Below are positions 15,945 through 22,215 of a stretch of 22,215 nt of DNA, piece by piece. The stretch comes from JAJYSO01 sp964495935 (GTDB lineage Bacteria > Bacteroidota > Bacteroidia > Flavobacteriales > Flavobacteriaceae). The translations under genes were made by a program, and so were the position numbers. The DNA lies in assembly GCA_964495935.1 (NCBI GenBank), contig CAZBXQ010000051.1, forward strand, positions 1-22,215, given 5' to 3'. The notes under the pieces were generated by a model that saw only the letters and a list, made by a program, of their open reading frames with translations, made no database searches and was not told where the DNA came from. Each line of letters begins with the position of its first letter. Position 1 is the stretch's first letter.

Positions 15945-16058
15945 TCAGCGGCGGTTACAGAGGTTTAGCAAGCTGGAATTGTACTTCGAAAAGTTTACTT
16001 TTGTCTATAATAAGTCTCCATTGTTGTTTGATGAAGGAGGCTTGAAAAAGGCGTAAAT
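15945..16058 (+). other. Intergenic spacer after dabA, no gene recognised
   Basis: The spacer holds a frame that stays open from inside dabA to a TAA at 16054-16056. The part beyond dabA would read from LSVTNQRRLQRF to LLFDEGGLKKA, but it has no credible start of its own and I do not recognise it. A GAAGGAGG stretch at 16033-16040 looks like a Shine-Dalgarno site but leads to no usable ORF. It may be a decayed gene end or plain spacer. Confidence 0.3.
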
Positions 16059-16107
16059 AATAAAGGTTTCTCAAAAGCGGGTACATTCTTGAGAAACCTT
16101 TATTTTT
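16059..16107 (+). terminator. Strong rho-independent terminator of the dabBA operon
   Basis: A perfect 16-bp stem, AATAAAGGTTTCTCAA (16059-16074) with TTGAGAAACCTTTATT (16089-16104), encloses a 14-base loop and is followed by T residues to 16107. The 3' arm and T-run overlap the -7 box of surE. Confidence 0.85.
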
Positions 16108-16108
16108 G
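16101..16108 (+). promoter_or_regulatory. Candidate -7 promoter box for surE
   Basis: TATTTTTG is an exact TAnnTTTG match, 18 bases before ATG 16127, embedded in the end of the dabA terminator. There is no TTG at the standard -33 distance, which would fall in the terminator loop. Confidence 0.5.
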
Positions 16109-16126
16109 TATTCTTTACTCTTATTT

Positions 16127-16918
16127 ATGGCCAAGAAAAAACCTCTGATATTAATTACCAACGACGATGGCATAACAGCACCGGGAATTCGTCATTTGGT
16201 AAAACTTATGAAAGAGATTGGTGATGTCGTAGTAGTAGCACCCGACAGTGAGCAAAGTGGGAAAGGACATGCTATTACGGTAGATAACATCCTCTTTTGT
16301 GATCCTATTAAACTGCCCAAAAATGTGACTTACAAGGCCTATAGCTGCTCTGGAACACCGGCTGATTGTGTTAAAATTGCTTGTCGTGAAATATTAACCC
16401 AAAAACCTGATTTGTGTGTAAGCGGGATCAATCACGGCTCCAATTCGGCCGTAAATGTGATTTATTCGGGAACTATGAGTGCCGCTATCGAAGCCGGTAC
16501 CATGGGAATCCCGGCGATTGGTTTTTCTCTTTTAGATTTTTCCTGGGAGGCCGATTTTAAACCGGCTTCCAAATTCATTAAAAAGATTGCTACAACTGTA
16601 CTGCAAAAAGGACTGCCGGAAGGGGTCGTTTTAAATGTTAATATTCCGGTACGGCAAGAAGAAGAGATAAAAGGCATCAAAATTTGTCGGCAAGCCGATG
16701 CCCATTGGGTAGAGCGTTATGATAAACGGCTCACCCCTAATGGTCGGAATTATTATTGGTCGGAAGGAGAGTTTCTGGTAAAGGATAACGATAAGGGGGC
16801 GCAGGATACCGATGTCTGGGCTCTTCAAAACGGTTATATATCAGTAGTCCCGACGCAATTTGATTTAACTCAATATAAAGCCATTGAGCTTTTAAAAAGT
16901 TCAAAATATGAGTTCTAA
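16127..16918 (+). CDS. surE: 5'/3'-nucleotidase SurE
   Basis: A 263-residue metal-dependent phosphatase that removes phosphate from nucleoside 5'- and 3'-monophosphates and is linked to stationary-phase survival. The N-terminal ILITNDDG carries the metal-binding D13 and D14. It is followed by VVVVAPDSEQSGKGHAITV with the conserved Ser, then CSGTPADCVKIA, and SGINHGSNSAVNVIYSGTMSA with the active-site Asn and Gly residues. The length matches the family. The frame extends to a TTG at 16106, but that codon lies in the promoter box, so ATG 16127 (MAKKKPLILITND) is chosen. It heads a cluster with a small membrane protein and lpxB; its last 11 bases overlap the next gene. Confidence 0.95.
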   Translation: MAKKKPLILITNDDGITAPGIRHLVKLMKEIGDVVVVAPDSEQSGKGHAITVDNILFCDPIKLPKNVTYKAYSCSGTPADCVKIACREILTQKPDLCVSGINHGSNSAVNVIYSGTMSAAIEAGTMGIPAIGFSLLDFSWEADFKPASKFIKKIATTVLQKGLPEGVVLNVNIPVRQEEEIKGIKICRQADAHWVERYDKRLTPNGRNYYWSEGEFLVKDNDKGAQDTDVWALQNGYISVVPTQFDLTQYKAIELLKSSKYEF

Positions 16919-17198
16919 AAAAATTGTTGCCGAGCTGGCCATAGGATTTTCAATTACGATTTTGTGTAATTTGGCGGGGATTTACTTTATCTCTGAATTC
17001 TCTAATTTTGGTTTCTTTGAGTTTCTTAAAATAAGCTTATTAAATGGGAGTTTTTCCGGGGTCGTAGCACTGGGGGCACTGATGGATTTCCTGCCTTTTT
17101 TTGTCTTTTTACGAAGAGGGGATTTTTATCGTTTACGCGGAGTGTTAATCGGCGTTTTAGTGGCTGCTATTACGGTTTTAATTTTTAAGTTTAAATAG
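16908..17198 (+). CDS. Small conserved membrane protein between surE and lpxB
   Basis: A 96-residue protein with three probable membrane segments: about 9-29 (IGFSITILCNLAGIYFI), 48-70 (GSFSGVVALGALMDFLPFFVFL) and 78-95 (LRGVLIGVLVAAITVLIF). A basic loop LRRGDFYRLRG lies between the second and third. There is no enzyme motif and no signal peptide beyond the first segment. It overlaps the surE end by 11 bases in another frame, implying coupled translation, and lpxB follows after 55 bases. I recall a similar short membrane protein in this position in other flavobacteria, which suggests a conserved but uncharacterised role near lipid A synthesis. Function unknown. Confidence 0.82.
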   Translation: MSSKKIVAELAIGFSITILCNLAGIYFISEFSNFGFFEFLKISLLNGSFSGVVALGALMDFLPFFVFLRRGDFYRLRGVLIGVLVAAITVLIFKFK

Positions 17199-17253
17199 GA
17201 TCATTGATTTCTCCCGCTAAGCCTATTATAAGTAAAGTAAAAAAAAATAGGAT

Positions 17254-18372
17254 ATGAAATATTACCTAATTGCCGGTGAAGCCTCGGGTGATTTACATGC
17301 TTCCAATCTTATGAAAGCCATTAAAATGGAGGATCCGGAAGCCGACTTTCGGTTTTGGGGCGGGGATTTAATGCAACGTGTAGGAGGGAAGCTGGTCAAA
17401 CATTATCGGGAGCTCGCCTTTATGGGATTTTTTGAAGTGGTCATGAATATAAGAACCATCTTTAAAAATATTGCCTTCTGTAAAAAAGACATTACCGGGT
17501 TTACTCCCGATGTCATTATTTTTATTGACTATCCCGGTTTTAATTTTAGGATTGCAAAATGGGCCAAGAAGGTCGGATTCAAAACCTTTTACTATATCGC
17601 TCCGCAAATATGGGCTTGGAAAGAAAATCGAATTAAGGCCATTAAACGGGATGTTGACGAACTCTTTGTTATTCTCCCGTTTGAAAAAGAGTTTTTTGAG
17701 AAGAAGCACAATTATTCGGTTCATTTTGTAGGACATCCGTTATTGGATGTAATTGCCCATCGCACTCCTGTAACTCAGCGCGAATTTATCAAGAAGCATC
17801 ACCTCAGGGAGAAGCCCATCATTGCCCTGTTGCCCGGTAGCCGACATCAGGAAATCGAGAACATGTTATCGACCATGCTTGAAATGCCGGAAGCATTTGA
17901 AGATTATCAATTTGTTATCGCCGGAGCTCCCAGTCAGGATCGTGAATTTTACCGGCCGTATATTAAAAAGGACAATGTTGACTTGGTTATGGACGCTACC
18001 TATGAACTGCTGGATGTGGCGCATGCCGCCTTGGTAACATCGGGTACGGCCACCCTGGAAACCGCCTTGTTTAAGGTTCCGGAAGTCGTTTGTTACAAGG
18101 GGAATTATTTTTCCTATCTCCTGGCCAAAAGACTGATACAACTAAATTATATATCGCTGGTTAACCTGATTATGGATCGCGAAGTGGTAAAAGAGTTAAT
18201 TCAGGGGGATTTCGAGGCCTCCCGGTTAAAAGCAGAGCTCGCTGAGTTATTGCTTGCTCGAAACAGGGATAAAATGCTCGCCGATTATAGATTGTTAAGG
18301 GAGAAATTAGGAGGAGCCGGAGCCAGTAAACGCGCTGCAGCGATCATGGTCAAGAAGTTGAGGAAGGTATAA
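17254..18372 (+). CDS. lpxB: Lipid-A-disaccharide synthase
   Basis: A 372-residue GT19 glycosyltransferase that joins UDP-2,3-diacylglucosamine and lipid X into the lipid A disaccharide at the inner membrane surface. Landmarks are the N-terminal LIAGEASGDLHASNL (5-19), MGFFEVV (57-63), IFIDYPGFN with the catalytic-type D92, YYIAPQIWAW, VGHPLLD, the LLPGSR loop with R197, and SGTATLETALF near 260-270. The length is near that of E. coli LpxB (382). The start at ATG 17254 places GEASGD where it belongs. It lies in the surE cluster and ends at a strong terminator. With waaA 1.7 kb away, it shows a Gram-negative envelope built on KDO-lipid A. Confidence 0.96.
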   Translation: MKYYLIAGEASGDLHASNLMKAIKMEDPEADFRFWGGDLMQRVGGKLVKHYRELAFMGFFEVVMNIRTIFKNIAFCKKDITGFTPDVIIFIDYPGFNFRIAKWAKKVGFKTFYYIAPQIWAWKENRIKAIKRDVDELFVILPFEKEFFEKKHNYSVHFVGHPLLDVIAHRTPVTQREFIKKHHLREKPIIALLPGSRHQEIENMLSTMLEMPEAFEDYQFVIAGAPSQDREFYRPYIKKDNVDLVMDATYELLDVAHAALVTSGTATLETALFKVPEVVCYKGNYFSYLLAKRLIQLNYISLVNLIMDREVVKELIQGDFEASRLKAELAELLLARNRDKMLADYRLLREKLGGAGASKRAAAIMVKKLRKV

Positions 18373-18393
18373 TATAAATGGAAGCGGTCTCAA

Positions 18394-18431
18394 AATAAAA
18401 AATCCCGGGAGAGATCCCGGGATTTTTTATT
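18394..18431. terminator. Bidirectional terminator between lpxB and the repeat lipoprotein
   Basis: A perfect 16-bp stem with GC core TCCCGGG/CCCGGGA, arms 18394-18409 and 18416-18431, and loop AGAGAT. The A-run on one side and T-run on the other give a U-tract on both strands. It serves the convergent genes on either side. Confidence 0.88.
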
Positions 18432-18451
18432 CGATAATCTGATCGTCTCTA

Positions 18452-18985
18452 TTATCTCTGTTGCATAGCGGCACTTGCTTTTTGGTTTACAGAGTTAATG
18501 GCGTTTTGAATATCTTGTTGTGCTTTGCTCAGATCAATTCCGGTATCAGATCCGGCTTTGGAAACTTCATTGTAAACATCCAGGGCTTGCTGAGATTTCT
18601 TCTGAAATTCTGCCTGTGCTTTTTCCATCTCGGCTTTTGATCCTCCGTTCTTGATGGTCTCAACAAACTCGTTTCCGGAAGTTTTGATATCTTTAATCGA
18701 TTGATCCAACTTCTTCTTGAGTTCACCAGAAACCTCTTCTTTCTTTTCGTCCACCGTGTCTTTCACCTTATCGGCTCCTTCTTTTACTTGGTCACCGGCC
18801 TCATTAGCAGCATCTTTGATAGCATCTCCTGCTTTATCGGCTTGTTCACTAATCGCATCACCGGCTTCCTCGGCGGCATTTTCAATTTTTTGTTGTGTTT
18901 CACTCTTTTTACCATCCTTGCAAGAAGTCAGCGTAAAAGCTCCAAGAGCAACAAGGAGAGTCAAACTAAGAATCCTCTTTCTCAT
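18452..18985 (-). CDS. Lipoprotein with LEA-like 11-residue amphipathic repeats
   Basis: A 177-residue lipoprotein: signal peptide with lipobox LTS followed by Cys22. From residue 38 to 92 the protein is a run of five 11-residue units: AEEAGDAISEQ, ADKAGDAIKDA, ANEAGDQVKEG, ADKVKDTVDEK and KEEVSGELKKK. Ala or Lys is at position 1, Ala/Val at 4 and Ile/Val/Leu at 8, and charged residues are at most others. This is the pattern of group 3 LEA proteins and apolipoprotein-type amphipathic helices. The rest (about 93-177) is helical, rich in Lys, Gln and Ala. No enzyme motif is seen. ATG 18985 is set by the signal peptide; the frame opens further upstream into the promoter box. It is a single-gene unit. 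A role in envelope or membrane protection during stress is possible but only inferred. Confidence 0.85.
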   Translation of the reverse strand: MRKRILSLTLLVALGAFTLTSCKDGKKSETQQKIENAAEEAGDAISEQADKAGDAIKDAANEAGDQVKEGADKVKDTVDEKKEEVSGELKKKLDQSIKDIKTSGNEFVETIKNGGSKAEMEKAQAEFQKKSQQALDVYNEVSKAGSDTGIDLSKAQQDIQNAINSVNQKASAAMQQR

Positions 18986-19015
18986 AATACAATGTTTTTG
19001 GTTATAAATTTGGGG

Positions 19016-19023
19016 CAAACTTA
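19016..19023 (-). promoter_or_regulatory. Candidate -7 promoter box for the repeat lipoprotein
   Basis: The minus strand reads TAAGTTTG followed by CCCC, an exact TAnnTTTG match with the C-rich tail usual for active promoters in the phylum. It lies 30 bases before ATG 18985. No -33 TTG was found. Confidence 0.5.
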
Positions 19024-19073
19024 TTATTTTATCTATGAAATAAGAATTTAATTTAATAATTTTAATATTTCTT

Positions 19074-20321
19074 TCACATTTTTAGCGTCAAAACCACATA
19101 ATTTACGATGATTTCAGTAGCTCCCCGGTTATTTTCAATAAATTGACGAGCATTTTGTCCTGAACTATTTCTGAAATTTGAATCAGTTGTTAAACGTTTT
19201 AGGAGTTCCCGGCATTCTTTTTCGGTACGAATCACAAACAGCCCCTTTTCTTTTTCCAAGGCGGCCGCTTCGGGAAATTTTTGATGGTTTTTTCCAATCA
19301 CAATGGGGAGTCCAAAGGTAGCGGGCTCCAAAATATTGTGTAACCCCGTGGTTCCTGCCGCCCCACCCACATAAGCAATATCGCCATAGGCATAGATCTT
19401 AGACAAATACCCGATCGCATCAATAATAAAAACCTGAAAACGATTATATACGGCGTCGGTACTTTCAGAAAACAGCAGCGTAGGAAGGAAGATATTCTTT
19501 TGGATATATTGAATGTGTTCCTTTTTAATTTGGTGGGGAGCAATGATAAATTTTATCGGTTTTCCTTTCGATTCATTGATAAATCGGAACAGAAGCTCTT
19601 CATCTTCCGGCCAGGTACTACCGCAAACGACACAAAGTTCATGACCTTTAAAATTCTGAATAAAATGAAGTTGATTATCCATATTGAGTTGAGCATTCAC
19701 ACGGTCGAACCGGGTATCTCCGCTTTGAGAAACTTGTTGAATCCCTTCTTTCTTTAGCAGCTGTAGAGAATCTGCCGTTTGAACAAAAATATGGGTAAAG
19801 GAAGCCAATGCCTGCTTCATAAACTTTCCGTAGGATTTGAAATACACCTGATCGGGGCGGAAGTTCCCCGAAATCAATACGGTCGGAATTTTACGTTGTT
19901 TCAAGACTTTTAGATAATTCGGCCAGACTTCATACTTGACAAACAGAGCTATTCTGGGGTGGGCGGCCGTTACAAATCGAACTGCGTTTGAAGGCGTGTC
20001 TAAGGGTAAATATACCGTCACATCAGCATAGGGGTTATTTTTTTTAACCTCATATCCCGAGGGAGAAAAAAAGCTAATGACGATCTTATCTTGTGGATAG
20101 TGTTTTCGGAGTGCTTCTAATACCGGAACACCTTGTTCATACTCTCCTAATGAGGCGGCGTGTAGCCATATCACCGGAGTTTCCTCGGAGAGCTGATCGG
20201 ATAATTGTTTAAAAACCATCTTCCTCCCATTGACAAAAAGCTTCATTTTTGAGCTGAATAGTTTACTCACGGGAAGCAGTTTCTCAACGATGGTAATCAA
20301 TAGGGTATAGAGTACCAACAT
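19074..20321 (-). CDS. waaA: 3-deoxy-D-manno-octulosonic acid (KDO) transferase
   Basis: A 415-residue GT30 glycosyltransferase that adds KDO from CMP-KDO to lipid IVA at the cytoplasmic face of the inner membrane. A short N-terminal hydrophobic anchor (about 1-20) precedes the acceptor domain. The catalytic glutamate E60 lies in WLHAASLGEYEQ. KYEVWPN, ISGNFRPDQVYFK and FVQTADS follow. The donor-side part has CGSTWPEDEELL, FIIAPHQIKKEHI and the end motif GTTGLHNILEPATFGLPIVIG. ATG 20321 begins MLVLYTLLI. It is divergent from the DegT aminotransferase across 92 bases; no clean promoter box for waaA was recognised there. With lpxB nearby, this is a lipid A/KDO neighbourhood. Confidence 0.95.
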   Translation of the reverse strand: MLVLYTLLITIVEKLLPVSKLFSSKMKLFVNGRKMVFKQLSDQLSEETPVIWLHAASLGEYEQGVPVLEALRKHYPQDKIVISFFSPSGYEVKKNNPYADVTVYLPLDTPSNAVRFVTAAHPRIALFVKYEVWPNYLKVLKQRKIPTVLISGNFRPDQVYFKSYGKFMKQALASFTHIFVQTADSLQLLKKEGIQQVSQSGDTRFDRVNAQLNMDNQLHFIQNFKGHELCVVCGSTWPEDEELLFRFINESKGKPIKFIIAPHQIKKEHIQYIQKNIFLPTLLFSESTDAVYNRFQVFIIDAIGYLSKIYAYGDIAYVGGAAGTTGLHNILEPATFGLPIVIGKNHQKFPEAAALEKEKGLFVIRTEKECRELLKRLTTDSNFRNSSGQNARQFIENNRGATEIIVNYVVLTLKM

Positions 20322-20413
20322 GCGATCAAGTTTTTGCTAAAATACGGTTTTCTAAAAATTCGATATGATAAACTACGGTTATTTTGTATTTTCGTTGCGA
20401 TAAACCTTTTTTT

Positions 20414-21550
20414 ATGAAAAAAATACAAATGGTCGATTTAAAGGGCCAGTATGAACACCTTAAAGACGATATCTCTGCTGCTTTTAAAGAGATTTTAGAT
20501 ACCACAGCCTTTATCAATGGACCTGCTGTTCAAGGTTTTCAAAAGCAACTTGAGGAATATTTAGGGGTCAGGCATGTAATTCCCTGTGCCAACGGTACCG
20601 ATGCCCTACAGATTGCCATGATGGGATTGGGGTTGCAACCGGGAGATGAAGTAATTACGGCGGATTTCACGTTTGCCGCTACCGTAGAAGTTATTGCCTT
20701 GTTAAACTTAACACCGGTTCTGGTTGATGTTGATCCCGAAACCTATAATATTGACGTGGCGGCAATAGAACAGGCGATAACTCCAAAGACAAAAGCTATT
20801 GTACCGGTTCATCTTTTTGGTCAAGCTGCTCCCATGGAAGAAATTATGAGAATAGCCCATGCGCATAATCTATATGTTATTGAGGATAATGCTCAAGCAA
20901 CAGGGGCCGATTATCTCTATCGGGATGGAAAAACAAAGAAAACGGGAACGATAGGAAATGTAGGAGCAACCTCTTTTTTCCCCTCCAAAAACTTGGGCTG
21001 TTATGGAGATGGCGGAGCCTTATACACCAATGATGACGATCTTGCGCATACCTTAAAGGGAATTGTAAATCACGGAATGTACAAACGTTATTATCACGAT
21101 GTTGTAGGCGTAAATTCTCGGTTAGATAGTTTTCAAGCTGCCGTATTGAGTGCAAAGCTCCCGCATTTAAATGCTTATAATGAAGCCCGTCGTAATGCCG
21201 CAAAGCAATACACCAAAGCCTTTGCCGATAACCCCCACATTAAAACGCCGACTGTTGTAGCAAGACACCCCAATACCCATGTTTTTCATCAATATGTTAT
21301 TGAGATTCGAAATGGACAGCGGGATGCTCTTACCCGTCACTTAAAAGAAAAAGGAATTCCCTTTGGAATTTATTATCCGGTTCCTTTACATCTTCAGAAA
21401 GCCTATCGGGATAATCGTTATAAAGAAGCGGATTTTGAGGTGACAAACAGAATTACAAAAGAAGTACTCGCGCTTCCCATGCACACCGAATTAGAAAAGG
21501 ATCAAATTGATTTTATTGCAGATACGATTAACACCTTGGTGAGAAAATAA
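20414..21550 (+). CDS. DegT/DnrJ/EryC1-family PLP-dependent sugar aminotransferase
   Basis: A 378-residue fold-type I aminotransferase. K192 in FFPSKNLGCYGDGGA is the Schiff-base lysine for PLP, D158 in VIEDNAQ contacts the pyridine nitrogen, and CANGTDALQIAM (58-69) is the phosphate-side loop. VPVHLFGQAAPM and the C-terminal YYPVPLHLQKAY are family marks. The motifs resemble WbpE/WlbC-type enzymes, which aminate a 3-keto UDP-sugar for surface polysaccharides, but the substrate cannot be fixed from sequence. ATG 20414 is chosen over the TTG at 20384, which lies in the promoter region. A near-consensus -7 box TATTTTCG is at 20387-20394. No other polysaccharide genes are adjacent except waaA in the opposite direction, so it may act in general envelope sugar synthesis. 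Confidence 0.9.
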   Translation: MKKIQMVDLKGQYEHLKDDISAAFKEILDTTAFINGPAVQGFQKQLEEYLGVRHVIPCANGTDALQIAMMGLGLQPGDEVITADFTFAATVEVIALLNLTPVLVDVDPETYNIDVAAIEQAITPKTKAIVPVHLFGQAAPMEEIMRIAHAHNLYVIEDNAQATGADYLYRDGKTKKTGTIGNVGATSFFPSKNLGCYGDGGALYTNDDDLAHTLKGIVNHGMYKRYYHDVVGVNSRLDSFQAAVLSAKLPHLNAYNEARRNAAKQYTKAFADNPHIKTPTVVARHPNTHVFHQYVIEIRNGQRDALTRHLKEKGIPFGIYYPVPLHLQKAYRDNRYKEADFEVTNRITKEVLALPMHTELEKDQIDFIADTINTLVRK

Positions 21551-21619
21551 TTATCGGTAAAGGAGCAAAATCGTAAAAAGAATCCATAAAGGAAACAGGC
21601 CCTCAATAAAATAAAGGAT

Positions 21620-21662
21620 CGCCGAATTATTCTACGAAGAAAAGGCGAATCGGTGTTTTTTT
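21620..21662 (+). terminator. Rho-independent terminator of the aminotransferase gene
   Basis: CGCCGA-a-TT (21620-21628) pairs with AATCGGTG (21648-21655), with one bulge and one G-U pair, and is followed by seven T residues. It lies 70 bases past the stop. The rest of 21551-21797 is AT-rich, holds no ORF I can support, and has only a near-match promoter box (AATCTTTG) ahead of the next gene. Confidence 0.55.
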
Positions 21663-21797
21663 CTACAATAGTATAAGAAGCAAACCAATCTTCAATATGT
21701 AAGTCATTGATAATCAGTATATGTTTTGTTTTTTACTTTTTTGGGATAATCTTTGATTTATTATTAATCAGCTTATTAACCCTAAAAACTATATATT

Positions 21798-22112
21798 ATG
21801 AAACGTATTGGAATGACTGCTGCTCTTGCTGCATTATTGATGACAGGATCATTGACCGCAGCCAATCTTACAGCACCCGCGGAATTGACAAATCCCGTAC
21901 CGATGACCCTAACGGTGCAAGATGAATTTACCGAAGTCGAAATTGACGATCTTCCCGATGCTGTGTCAAAAGCAGTACAGGAGGCCTATGGAGATTATGA
22001 AATAGATAAGGCTTATGTCAACACGGCAAAAGTTTACAAATTGGAGCTCAAGAATGACGATCAGGAAATGACGGTCTATTTTGATGAATCCGGAAAAGAG
22101 TTAGAGATATAG
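21798..22112 (+). CDS. Secreted PepSY-like small protein
   Basis: A 104-residue exported protein. Residues 1-21 are a signal peptide (MKRIGMTAALAALLMTGSLTA, cleavage probably before ANL). The C-terminal half, EIDDLPDAVSKAVQEAYGDY, then AYVNTAKVYKLELKNDDQEM and TVYFDESGKELEI, has the PepSY-like layout of Bacteroidota (DUF2874): a short helix introduced by 'LP-x-A-V' followed by a beta-hairpin and a 'YFDESGK' strand. Such proteins are periplasmic or surface located and of unknown function. ATG 21798 has an A/T-rich leader. It is a single-gene unit; a hairpin with a bulge (22116-22127 with 22143-22153) follows the stop directly, without a T-run on this strand. Confidence 0.8.
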   Translation: MKRIGMTAALAALLMTGSLTAANLTAPAELTNPVPMTLTVQDEFTEVEIDDLPDAVSKAVQEAYGDYEIDKAYVNTAKVYKLELKNDDQEMTVYFDESGKELEI

Positions 22113-22215
22113 AAAAGAGATGAAAGTCCATAGTATATCAAAACTTTCTCTCTGAGGTGGTTTAAACTTTTGAGATTGAAGCGAAAAATAGAGATTATTG
22201 TTCCAGGTGACGGCT

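Noticed and set aside
15989..16002. AAAAGT-TT-ACTTTT palindrome in the spacer after dabA
   Set aside because: It is short and AT-rich, there is no promoter nearby, and it is easily explained by chance; the true terminator is 60 bases further on.
22113..22215. Partial coding region at the right edge
   Set aside because: One minus-strand frame is open but crosses the hairpin at 22116-22153 and gives no recognisable protein; too short to support a call.

Overview
The window reads as a chromosomal segment of a moderately AT-rich member of the Bacteroidota, most likely order Flavobacteriales. Three things support this. Many genes are preceded by the phylum's -7 promoter box TAnnTTTG and A-rich leaders instead of Shine-Dalgarno sites. 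Several neighbourhoods are ones I associate with flavobacteria (gyrA followed by a signal-peptide TPR protein; surE, a small membrane protein, then lpxB; waaA beside a DegT aminotransferase). Protein sequences such as the Lrp-type regulator and the small NCADFK lipoprotein are typical of the group. I see no rRNA, tRNA, CRISPR array, insertion sequence or phage gene.

Layout. 1-900 (minus strand): a small lipoprotein preceded by an XRE-type regulator. 901-1185: a very AT-rich divergent control region with two palindromes sharing a TTGTAA half-site, leading to an M14 metallocarboxypeptidase (1186-2319). 2330-4363: a promoter with consensus spacing, a leader with a Leu/Ile-rich short ORF and an inverted repeat, then a compact lrp-deoC-deoD cluster for deoxynucleoside salvage. 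4485-7037 (minus): the AAA+ protease chaperone ClpC, divergent from gyrA (7277-9787), which is followed by a TPR protein and a terminator. 11196-15944: a LysR regulator divergent from a translationally coupled two-gene operon for a DabB/DabA inorganic-carbon transporter, with the zinc-site residues of DabA intact. 16127-18372: surE, a small membrane protein and lpxB, closed by a strong bidirectional terminator. 18452-20321 (minus): a lipoprotein with 11-residue LEA-like repeats, and waaA (KDO transferase). 20414-22112: a DegT/DnrJ/EryC1 aminotransferase and a secreted PepSY-like protein.

How the parts fit. Most genes are housekeeping: protein quality control, DNA supercoiling, nucleoside salvage and lipid A/KDO synthesis (lpxB and waaA close together). 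The accessory-looking modules are the XRE/M14 peptidase pair with its palindromes, the LysR-dabBA bicarbonate/CO2 uptake locus, and the repeat lipoprotein. The compact signals of most interest are the paired XRE palindromes, the possible attenuator-like leader of lrp, and the overlap of the dabA terminator with the surE -7 box. I did not find a clearly undescribed multi-gene system. No stretch longer than 300 bases lacks a gene; the gaps are described in the entries.
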